A DNA stretch of 64,000 nt from Pseudomonas sp. MH9.2 (GTDB lineage Bacteria > Pseudomonadota > Gammaproteobacteria > Pseudomonadales > Pseudomonadaceae). Under the pieces are notes generated by a model, which did not search any database, was not told the DNA's origin, and was given only the letters and a program-made list of their open reading frames with translations. Where the stretch lies: positions 2,046,001-2,110,000 of the forward strand of contig NZ_CP133784.1 in NCBI RefSeq assembly GCF_034353875.1. The letters are read 5' to 3'. The position numbers and the translations under genes were made by a program. Shown piece after piece: positions 58,011 to 64,000 of this stretch. Numbering within the stretch: the first letter of the stretch is position 1; every line of letters starts with the position of its first letter.

Positions 58011-58040
58011 GATGGCAGGATGCCCGCCACTGCATTCAGG

Positions 58041-58733
58041 TCAAACCGGCGGCAATCTCCAGTCAATCGGTGTCAATCCATTCTGTTGCAAGAACTTGTT
58101 GGCCCGGCCAAAGTGTCCGTTGCCGAGAAAGCCTTTGTAGGCGGACAGCGGCGAGGGGTGTACCGAGGTCAGTACCAGGTGTTTGCTGGCGTCGATCAGT
58201 TTCTGTTTGCTTTGGGCATGAGCACCCCACAGCATAAACACCAGATGCGGCTGATGTTCGCTGACGACCTCAATCACCTTATCGGTGAAGATCTGCCAGC
58301 CTTTTTTTGCGTGTGAAGCAGCGTTCGCGCGTTCGACAGTCATGGTGGTGTTGAGCAGCAGCACGCCCTGATCGGCCCAGGACTGCAAGCAGCCGTGATT
58401 GGCGATGTCGATGTTCAGGTCACGCTTGAGCTCTTTATAGATATTGACCAGCGATGGCGGCGTTGGCACGCCTGGCTGCACCGAGAAGCACAAGCCATGG
58501 GCCTGACCTGGGCCGTGGTACGGATCCTGGCCAAGGATCACCACCTTGACCTTGTCCAGCGGCGTCGAGTTCAACGCATTGAAGATCATCGGGCCCGGTG
58601 GATAGATTTCCTTGCCTGCGGTGTGCTCCTGGCGCAAGAACTCACGCAGTTCGTTCATATACGGTTTTTCGAATTCCTCACGCAACGCGTGCTTCCAGCC
58701 GGATTCGAGTTTGATACGGTCATCGTTTGTCAT
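58041..58733 (-). CDS. ung: Uracil-DNA glycosylase
   Basis: A 230-residue family 1 UDG that excises uracil from DNA. The catalytic motif [18 protein letters not shown] has the water-activating Asp70, and [13 protein letters not shown] has the active-site His and the minor-groove wedge region. It has its own transcription unit; the abrB gene converges on it and the hydratase gene diverges from it. Confidence 0.97.
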   Translation of the reverse strand: MTNDDRIKLESGWKHALREEFEKPYMNELREFLRQEHTAGKEIYPPGPMIFNALNSTPLDKVKVVILGQDPYHGPGQAHGLCFSVQPGVPTPPSLVNIYKELKRDLNIDIANHGCLQSWADQGVLLLNTTMTVERANAASHAKKGWQIFTDKVIEVVSEHQPHLVFMLWGAHAQSKQKLIDASKHLVLTSVHPSPLSAYKGFLGNGHFGRANKFLQQNGLTPIDWRLPPV

Positions 58734-58921
58734 GGCACACCTGCAAAAATCAATGCGCGGACACTAGGAAAGCTGGCCGCCGATGTCAATCGACCAATGT
58801 CATTGCACCACGCGGCCCCTGCCTCTTTCCTACACTCCCTGTAATCACCGTTTGCAACTTACCCCCGCATAGGGGTATCACAGACCCAATGGACAGTTGC
58901 CCCGCCCCCCGAGAGGTCATG

Positions 58922-60034
58922 ATGAATCTGCAATTTGAAGAACTCCACGCCCAAGACGGCGCGCGCATTGGTGTTGCCAGCCTGGATGCGGAAAAGTCTC
59001 TGAATGCGTTGTCGCTGCCGATGATCCAGGCGCTGATGGATCGCCTTGAAAAATGGGCCGATGACCCGCAAATCGTTTGTGTACTGCTGCGCGGCAATGG
59101 CTCTAAATTTTTTTGTGCCGGCGGCGATGTACGAGCATTGGTCGACGCCTGCCGTGCCCATCCCGGCGAAGTCCCACCGCTGGCCGCGCATTTTTTCGCG
59201 GCGGAATACCGGCTCGATTACCGTCTGCACACGTACCCCAAACCCTTGATCTGCTGGGGCCATGGTTACGTGCTGGGTGGCGGCATGGGCTTGTTGCAAG
59301 GCGCGGGCATTCGCATCGTCACCCCGACCAGTCGCCTGGCAATGCCGGAAGTCAGTATCGGCTTATACCCTGATGTCGGCGCCAGTTGGTTCCTTTCCCG
59401 ACTGCCCGGCAAACTGGGCCTGTTCCTCGGACTGACCGGTTCACACATCAACGGGCGCGACGCGCTGGATCTGGACCTGGCCGACCGTTTCCTGCTGGAT
59501 GAACAGCAAGAAGAGTTGGTCGAGGGGCTGCTACAACTGAACTGGCAGGAACAAAGCCCGGTGCAACTCAACAGCCTGCTCAAGGCGCTGCAACAGGAAG
59601 CCATCGGGCAATTGCCTGATGCGCAATGGTTGCCGCGTCGAGCGCAGATTGATGAACTGCTGGACGTCGCGACTCTGCCGTGCGCCTGGCGTGCCATCAG
59701 TCAATGGAACACGCACGGCGATGCCCTGCTCAGCCGTGCGGCAAAGAATCTGACTGAAGGTTGCCCCCTGACTGCCCATCTGGTGTGGGAGCAGATTGTC
59801 CGCGCCCGACACATGTCGCTGGCTCAGGTATTCCAGATGGAATACACCCTGAGCCTGAATTGCTGTCGTCATCCCGAGTTCAGCGAAGGCGTGCGGGCGC
59901 GCCTGATCGATAAGGATCAAAAGCCTCATTGGCACTGGCAAGACGTCGCCAACATCCCGGACGCCGTGATCGATGCGCACTTCGCCAAGGTATGGGAAGG
60001 ACGGCACCCCCTGGCGGACCTTTTAGACTACTAG
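58922..60034 (+). CDS. Enoyl-CoA hydratase/isomerase family protein (3-hydroxyisobutyryl-CoA hydrolase-like)
   Basis: A 370-residue crotonase-fold protein of the ECH_2/HIBCH subgroup. Oxyanion-hole segments are SKFFCAGGDVRALV and GHGYVLGGGMGLLQGA; the catalytic Glu region is AMPEVSIGLYPDVGASWFLSRLPG, as in 3-hydroxyisobutyryl-CoA hydrolase of valine breakdown. No other valine-catabolic gene is adjacent, so the substrate stays open. Tandem ATGs at 58919 and 58922; the second is better spaced from GAGAGG. Confidence 0.87.
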   Translation: MNLQFEELHAQDGARIGVASLDAEKSLNALSLPMIQALMDRLEKWADDPQIVCVLLRGNGSKFFCAGGDVRALVDACRAHPGEVPPLAAHFFAAEYRLDYRLHTYPKPLICWGHGYVLGGGMGLLQGAGIRIVTPTSRLAMPEVSIGLYPDVGASWFLSRLPGKLGLFLGLTGSHINGRDALDLDLADRFLLDEQQEELVEGLLQLNWQEQSPVQLNSLLKALQQEAIGQLPDAQWLPRRAQIDELLDVATLPCAWRAISQWNTHGDALLSRAAKNLTEGCPLTAHLVWEQIVRARHMSLAQVFQMEYTLSLNCCRHPEFSEGVRARLIDKDQKPHWHWQDVANIPDAVIDAHFAKVWEGRHPLADLLDY

Positions 60035-60044
60035 ACCCTTAAAG

Positions 60045-60078
60045 CAGGTGAAGCGCCGACGTAGCGACGCTTCACCTG
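60045..60078. terminator. Bidirectional terminator
   Basis: CAGGTGAAGCG and CGCTTCACCTG (60068-60078) form an 11-pair stem, flanked by AAA and TTT. It ends the hydratase gene and contains the stop codon of the convergent lipoprotein gene. Confidence 0.75.
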
Positions 60079-60521
60079 TTTCCACCCCGACCATCGCCGC
60101 CACGGCCGTCGCCTCCGCGATTGCCGTGATCACCCCGGCCGCCTGAACCATTGTCATGACCGCGACTGCCACCACCGTGTCCACGGTCACCGTCATTCCG
60201 GCCTTCATTCCATGAAGGGTTGTAGTGTCCGCCACGACCCTCATGGCCACCCTGATCACTGCGGTAGTAACCCCGTCCGGCGTAAGGCATAGGTCTCGGA
60301 CCATAATCAGGCCGAGGGGCGTAATAAGGCGCCGGACGCGGCCCGTAATAACGGGGAGGCGCTACGTAATAGCTCGGACGGTAGGACCGGTCATAACTGC
60401 CATAGTAAGCGCCACCGTAAACCGGCTGTGTATAGACATCGGATTCGTAATAACCGGGACCTGCATAACAACCAGCGAGGATTAAACCAAGCACAACTAT
60501 AAGCAAGGGTCGTCGATACAT
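60072..60521 (-). CDS. Tyr/Gly-rich lipoprotein, low complexity
   Basis: A 149-residue protein with a lipoprotein signal (LLIVVLGLILAGCYAG, lipobox LAGC). The middle is rich in Tyr, Pro and Arg with repeated YYGPRPAPYY-type units, and the last 60 residues are Gly/Arg/His/Asp-rich (GGDGRGGDGRGG). No domain is recognised. The ATG has AGGAGG six bases upstream. Such proteins often sit in the envelope under stress control; the role is unknown. Confidence 0.75.
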   Translation of the reverse strand: MYRRPLLIVVLGLILAGCYAGPGYYESDVYTQPVYGGAYYGSYDRSYRPSYYVAPPRYYGPRPAPYYAPRPDYGPRPMPYAGRGYYRSDQGGHEGRGGHYNPSWNEGRNDGDRGHGGGSRGHDNGSGGRGDHGNRGGDGRGGDGRGGNR

Positions 60522-60669
60522 GGCGGCCTCCTGGACCGCTAGAGAGCTCAAACCAGCGACGCTGGTCGGCATCGGTCAAAACCGCTGACTGACGAAAAAT
60601 CAGACCGCAAATAATTCACCGAGTGCCCTGCCCCAAAAACTATATCCCACTCAAGATGCGCCCCAAACA

Positions 60670-60685
60670 GGTGCGTGCACGCACC
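60670..60685. promoter_or_regulatory. Palindrome, candidate enhancer for the guanidine operon
   Basis: GGTGCGTGCACGCACC is a perfect 16-base palindrome about 76 bases upstream of the -24 element at 60761. It contains TGCACGCACCA, similar to an NtrC half-site (TGCACCA). NtrC binding is inference. Confidence 0.4.
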
Positions 60686-60760
60686 ACGCTAAAGCACCCA
60701 CTCCCGTTCTCGCTCCCCCTTCAACTGCGCAACCCAACTGCCGCAAGGCGTGGTGAGACT

Positions 60761-60776
60761 TGGCACGCCTCTCGCT
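60761..60776 (+). promoter_or_regulatory. Sigma-54 promoter of the guanidine operon
   Basis: TGGCACGCCTCTCGCT matches TGGCACG-N4-TTGCW with one mismatch and the exact GG-N10-GC spacing. The predicted transcript would start near 60787, about 45 bases before the riboswitch. Sigma-54 control fits a nitrogen-source operon. Confidence 0.65.
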
Positions 60777-60832
60777 TATGACTTGATGTGCAGGAGTCAA
60801 AACAGGTTCGCGGCACCACAATTTACAATAGC

Positions 60833-60927
60833 TGACTAGGGTTCCGATTCGCTTGACGCGAGTGGCTGGTCCGAGAGTTGGCGACCTCCAGTAGAGGTTA
60901 CACGGCGGGATAAAAGCCCGGGAGACA
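60833..60927 (+). ncRNA. Guanidine-I riboswitch (ykkC)
   Basis: The conserved ykkC blocks appear in order: CTAGGGTTCCG (60836-60846), CTGGTCCGAGAG (60866-60877) and ACACGGCGGGATAAAAGCCC (from 60900) followed by GGGAGA. This class binds guanidine and turns on export or breakdown genes. Downstream are a T8 run (60964-60971) and the ribosome site GGAGG (60978-60982). CGAGTGG (60859-60865) can pair with CCGCTCG (60957-60963) directly before the T-run, a plausible off-state terminator; that pairing is my inference. Confidence 0.93.
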
Positions 60928-60989
60928 GGACACCAGTGGTGTCGCGTGACTCCTGACCGCTCGTTTTTTTTCCTACTGGAGGTTCTTAT

Positions 60990-62069
60990 ATGCAGAGCAA
61001 CATTAAAAAGCCCCGTCTGTTCGCCATGCTCGCCGCTGGCCTCGTCGCGGCATTGAGCCTCTCGGCACACGCCGCCCCGAAAGAACACTTCAACGTTTGC
61101 TGGACCATCTATGCCGGCTGGATGCCCTGGGAATACGCGGGCACCCAAGGCATCGTCGACAAATGGGCGAAGAAATACGGCATCACCATTGATGTCACCC
61201 AGATCAACGACTACGTCGAATCGATCAACCAATACACCGCCGGCCAATTCGATGGCTGCTCCATGACCAACATGGACGCGCTGACTATTCCGGCCGCAGG
61301 TGGCGTCGACAGCACCGCGCTGATCGTCAGCGATTTCTCCAACGGCAACGACGGCATCGTGATCAAGGGTGAAGGCAAGAAAGTTGCCGACCTCAAAGGC
61401 ATGAAGGTTAATCTGGTCGAGCTGTCGGTTTCTCACTACTTGCTGGCCCGTGCCTTGGACAGCGCTGACCTTACCGAGAAAGACCTTAAGGTCGTCAACA
61501 CCTCGGATGCCGACATTTCTGCTGCCTTCAACACCGATGACGTCAAAGCGGTGACCACCTGGAACCCAATGCTTTCGGACATCAAGGCCAAACCCGGCGT
61601 GACCGAAGTGTTCGATTCGAGCAAGATTCCTGGCGAAATCATGGACATGATGGTGGTCAACACCCAGACCCTGAAAGACAACCCGGCACTGGGCAAGGCC
61701 CTGACCGGAGCCTGGTTCGAAGTGGTCGCACTGATGAACAGCAAATCCGCCGCCAGCACCGCTGCACTGGAACACATGGCCAAAGCCTCGGGCACCGACC
61801 TGGCTGGCTTCCAGTCGCAACTGAACACCACCAAGCTGTTCGCGACCCCCAAGGAAGCACTCGACTTCGCCGCCAGCGCTCAACTGCCACAAACCATGCG
61901 CAAGGTCGCCGAGTTCTCCTTTCAACATGGGCTGCTCGGTGAGGGTGCCAAGGACACCAGTGCAATCGGCATGTCTTTCGCCAACGGCGTGACCAGCGGC
62001 GACAAGACCAACCTCAAGCTGCGCTTCGACCCGAGCTACGTACAGATGGCTGCCGAAGGCAAATTGTAA
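60990..62069 (+). CDS. ABC transporter substrate-binding protein, guanidine/urea-carboxylase-associated
   Basis: A 359-residue periplasmic protein with a signal peptide (LFAMLAAGLVAALSLSAHAAP) and an NMT1/TauA-like binding fold: FNVCWTIYAGWMPWEYAGTQGIVDKW and VTQINDYVESINQYTAGQFDG are typical of the binding proteins encoded with urea carboxylase-associated genes. It follows a guanidine riboswitch, so guanidine or a derivative is the expected ligand. The ATG has GGAGG seven bases upstream. Confidence 0.9.
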   Translation: MQSNIKKPRLFAMLAAGLVAALSLSAHAAPKEHFNVCWTIYAGWMPWEYAGTQGIVDKWAKKYGITIDVTQINDYVESINQYTAGQFDGCSMTNMDALTIPAAGGVDSTALIVSDFSNGNDGIVIKGEGKKVADLKGMKVNLVELSVSHYLLARALDSADLTEKDLKVVNTSDADISAAFNTDDVKAVTTWNPMLSDIKAKPGVTEVFDSSKIPGEIMDMMVVNTQTLKDNPALGKALTGAWFEVVALMNSKSAASTAALEHMAKASGTDLAGFQSQLNTTKLFATPKEALDFAASAQLPQTMRKVAEFSFQHGLLGEGAKDTSAIGMSFANGVTSGDKTNLKLRFDPSYVQMAAEGKL

Positions 62070-62096
62070 TCGCGTTCCAGCCCAAAGGTTATTGCC

Positions 62097-62912
62097 ATGC
62101 GCTTGATAAACCGCCGCCCGGATCGCGCCAGCCGTCTGATTTTGGTGATCCTGCCGTTCGCCTTGTTGCTGTTCGCCTATTTCATGGGATCGGCGACTCG
62201 GCTGACGGAAAACCCCAACGACAAACTGCTGCCCAGCGCGGTGCAGATGACCGATGCGGTCAAGCGCATGGCCTTTACCGAAGACCAACGCAGCGGCGGT
62301 TATCTACTGTGGCAAGACACTGCCTCCAGCCTGCAACGCCTGGCGATTGGTCTTGGCATCAGCGCCCTGCTCGGCTTGTGCCTGGGTATCGCGTCGGGGA
62401 TTCTGCCGCTGTTCGGCGCACCGTTGTCACCGCTGCTGACGGTGTTGTCGATGGTCCCGCCGCTGGCGATTCTGCCGATCCTGTTCATCGTGTTTGGCTT
62501 AGGTGAGCTGTCGAAAGTCATGCTGATTGTGATTGGCATTACACCGATCCTGGCGCGGGATCTGGAGCAGCGCGCCCGGGAGATTCCGGTCGAGCTGCTG
62601 ATCAAGGCGCAGACCCTCGGCGCCTCGACCTGGACCTTGGTCCTGCGGGTGATCCTGCCGCAACTGCTGCCACGCCTGCTGATTGCCTTGCGTCTGGTGC
62701 TGGGTTCGGCTTGGTTGTTCCTGATCGCGGCCGAAGCCATTGCCTCCACCGACGGCTTGGGGTATCGGATTTTTCTGGTACGACGCTACCTGGCCATGGA
62801 CGTGATCCTGCCCTACGTGGTCTGGATCACCCTGCTCGCCTGGCTGATGGATTGGGGGCTCAAGGCCCTGACCCGGCGTGCATTCCCCTGGTATGAAGGG
62901 GCACGCGGATGA
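62097..62912 (+). CDS. ABC transporter permease of the guanidine operon
   Basis: A 271-residue permease with about six membrane helices of the SsuC/TauC type. The ATPase-contacting loop is in EIPVELLIKAQTLGASTWTLVLRVILPQLLPRLL (read in parts), and helix clusters lie at residues 12-32, 75-125 and 190-260. It overlaps the ATPase gene by four bases (ATGA) and works with the preceding binding protein. Confidence 0.9.
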   Translation: MRLINRRPDRASRLILVILPFALLLFAYFMGSATRLTENPNDKLLPSAVQMTDAVKRMAFTEDQRSGGYLLWQDTASSLQRLAIGLGISALLGLCLGIASGILPLFGAPLSPLLTVLSMVPPLAILPILFIVFGLGELSKVMLIVIGITPILARDLEQRAREIPVELLIKAQTLGASTWTLVLRVILPQLLPRLLIALRLVLGSAWLFLIAAEAIASTDGLGYRIFLVRRYLAMDVILPYVVWITLLAWLMDWGLKALTRRAFPWYEGARG

Positions 62913-63673
62913 GCTTTATTTCGGTGAAAAACGTCTGGCAACAGTACGACGATCAAGTGGTGCTCGAAGGCCTGAACCTGAGCGTCAACGAAGGTGAGTT
63001 CTGCACCTTGGTCGGCGCCTCGGGCTGCGGCAAATCCACTTTCTTGCGCTTGCTGCTCGGCCAGGAAGTGCCCAGTCGCGGCCAGATCCATCTCGACGGC
63101 AAGCCGCTGGCTGGCGAACCGGACGCCAGCCGTGGCGTGGTGTTTCAGCGCTACTCAGTGTTTCCGCATCTGTCAGTGCTGGACAACGTTGCTCTGGGTC
63201 TGGAATTGCCACGCTCGCCACTGCTTGGACGCCTGTTCGGCACGGCCAAACGCGAGGCTCGGGAACAGGCCGCGGCCGTGCTGAGCAAAGTGGGCCTGGC
63301 CCATGCGCAGGACAAGTACCCGACGCAATTGTCGGGCGGCATGCAGCAACGGCTGGCCATCGCTCAAGCGCTGATCATGAAACCGCGCGTGTTGCTGCTG
63401 GACGAGCCCTTCGGCGCGCTCGATCCGGGTATCCGCAAGGACATGCATGTCTTGTTGCTGGAGCTGTGGCGCGAGACTCGCCTGACTGTGTTCATGGTCA
63501 CCCACGACCTGTCCGAGGGTTTCAACCTCGGCACCCGTCTGCTGGTGTTCGACAAGGTTCGCCATGACCCCCATGCGCCCGGCGCTTATGGCGCCCGCAT
63601 CACCTACGACATTCCCTTGAACAGCGATCGCCGCGCCGCACGCGCCGCCATTGATTCGCTGCAAACGGTTTAG
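62909..63673 (+). CDS. ABC transporter ATPase of the guanidine operon
   Basis: A 254-residue ATPase of the SsuB/TauB type. Walker A is GASGCGKST, the signature motif LSGGMQQRLAIAQAL, Walker B VLLLDEPFGALD, and the H-loop is VTHDLSEG. It completes a three-part importer with the two genes upstream. The downstream urea-carboxylase-associated gene starts 13 bases later. Confidence 0.93.
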   Translation: MSFISVKNVWQQYDDQVVLEGLNLSVNEGEFCTLVGASGCGKSTFLRLLLGQEVPSRGQIHLDGKPLAGEPDASRGVVFQRYSVFPHLSVLDNVALGLELPRSPLLGRLFGTAKREAREQAAAVLSKVGLAHAQDKYPTQLSGGMQQRLAIAQALIMKPRVLLLDEPFGALDPGIRKDMHVLLLELWRETRLTVFMVTHDLSEGFNLGTRLLVFDKVRHDPHAPGAYGARITYDIPLNSDRRAARAAIDSLQTV

Positions 63674-63685
63674 AGGATCTTTTTT

Positions 63686-64000
63686 ATGAACGCGCACATG
63701 ACCGACTCAACATCCCTGTTCCCCGTCTTTGCTGAAGAAATCCTGCCCGGCGGCGGCCACCGTTCGTTCGTGCTCAAGCGCGGCCAACTGCTGCGCCTGA
63801 CCGACGTCCGTGGCGGCGCCAACGTCAGCCTGACCCTGCTTAACGCCAACGAGAAAACCGAACGGCTGAACCTGCCGGACAGCCTCAAATGCCAACACAC
63901 CGCAAAACTGACCACCGGCCACTGCCTGTACTCGGACATGGGCCGGGTGCTGGCAGCGATCACGGCGGACACCTGCGGCTGGAGCGACAGCTTCGGTGGG
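63686..64000 (+). CDS. Urea carboxylase-associated protein (carboxyguanidine deiminase-type subunit), partial
   Basis: The first 105 residues of a gene cut by the window end. FAEEILPGGGHRSFVLKRGQLLRLTDVRGGANVSLTLLNA in parts, and KLTTGHCLYSDMGRVLAAI, match the UAAP family encoded with urea/guanidine carboxylase. Two such proteins form carboxyguanidine deiminase (CgiA/CgiB) in known guanidine pathways. The start ATG has AGAGGA upstream. I cannot tell which subunit from this part. Confidence 0.85.
   Translation, partial: MNAHMTDSTSLFPVFAEEILPGGGHRSFVLKRGQLLRLTDVRGGANVSLTLLNANEKTERLNLPDSLKCQHTAKLTTGHCLYSDMGRVLAAITADTCGWSDSFGG

Noticed and set aside
60651..62288. Long leftward open frame opposite the guanidine transporter genes (545 codons)
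   Set aside because: It is antisense to clear binding-protein and permease genes and to the riboswitch, has no recognisable domain, and results from codon bias of GC-rich genes.
1..64000. Search for tRNA, rRNA, CRISPR arrays, insertion sequences and prophage genes
   Set aside because: None was seen by eye; only REP-type short repeats were found.

Overview
The window is a chromosomal segment of a fluorescent-group Pseudomonas. The evidence is the classic Pseudomonas blocks algU-mucA-mucB-mucD, lepA-lepB-rnc-era-recO-pdxJ, asrA-icp and tctDE/opdH/tctCBA, together with gcd, glpM and metE-metR of Pseudomonas type. The order nadB / algU mucA mucB mucD lepA lepB DUF4845 rnc era recO pdxJ / icp / asrA matches the P. 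aeruginosa order around PA0761-PA0779, except that mucC is missing, as reported for P. syringae. I assign genus only. I saw no insertion sequence, prophage, CRISPR array, tRNA or rRNA.

Layout. 1-2.3 kb: the tail of a sigma-54 activator, glpM, two half-size EamA transporters and a MipA porin. 2.4-8.8 kb: a HAD phosphatase, a class III aminotransferase and an alpha/beta hydrolase overlap one another, and are followed by a histidine kinase and an NtrC-type regulator. The leading gene has a sigma-54 promoter and an upstream palindrome, so this looks like a small pathway controlled by its own adjacent two-component system; its product is unknown to me. 8.8-14 kb: a FrnE-like oxidoreductase, a lipase-like hydrolase, metE and divergent metR. 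14-21 kb: a stand-alone FMN glutamate-synthase-like protein, a family-39 glycosyltransferase, an OpgC-like acyltransferase, an orphan ORF ending in a REP, and an amino-acid permease. 21.5-27 kb: a divergent class A PBP-like protein, a metal-responsive PadR regulator with ferric reductase (with a 28-bp palindrome and a Fur-like box), a Pr6Pr membrane protein and a VF530 protein. 27.5-35 kb: gcd, the Lon-type protease gene asrA with a heat-shock-type promoter, icp and cmoAB.

35-52 kb: the leftward housekeeping operon (lepA to pdxJ), the envelope-stress sigma factor operon, nadB, the sdhE-ygfX pair, ygfZ and an HDOD protein. 50-58 kb: the tricarboxylate uptake locus, with tctDE divergent from opdH-tctCBA and a coupled AbrB transporter. 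58-60.5 kb: ung, an enoyl-CoA hydratase-family gene and a Tyr/Gly-rich lipoprotein.

60.6-64 kb: the start of a guanidine-utilisation operon. A sigma-54-type promoter precedes a guanidine-I (ykkC) riboswitch, then ABC transporter genes and the first urea-carboxylase-associated (carboxyguanidine deiminase-type) gene, cut by the window end. Nitrogen-type transcription control and ligand control appear to act on the same leader.
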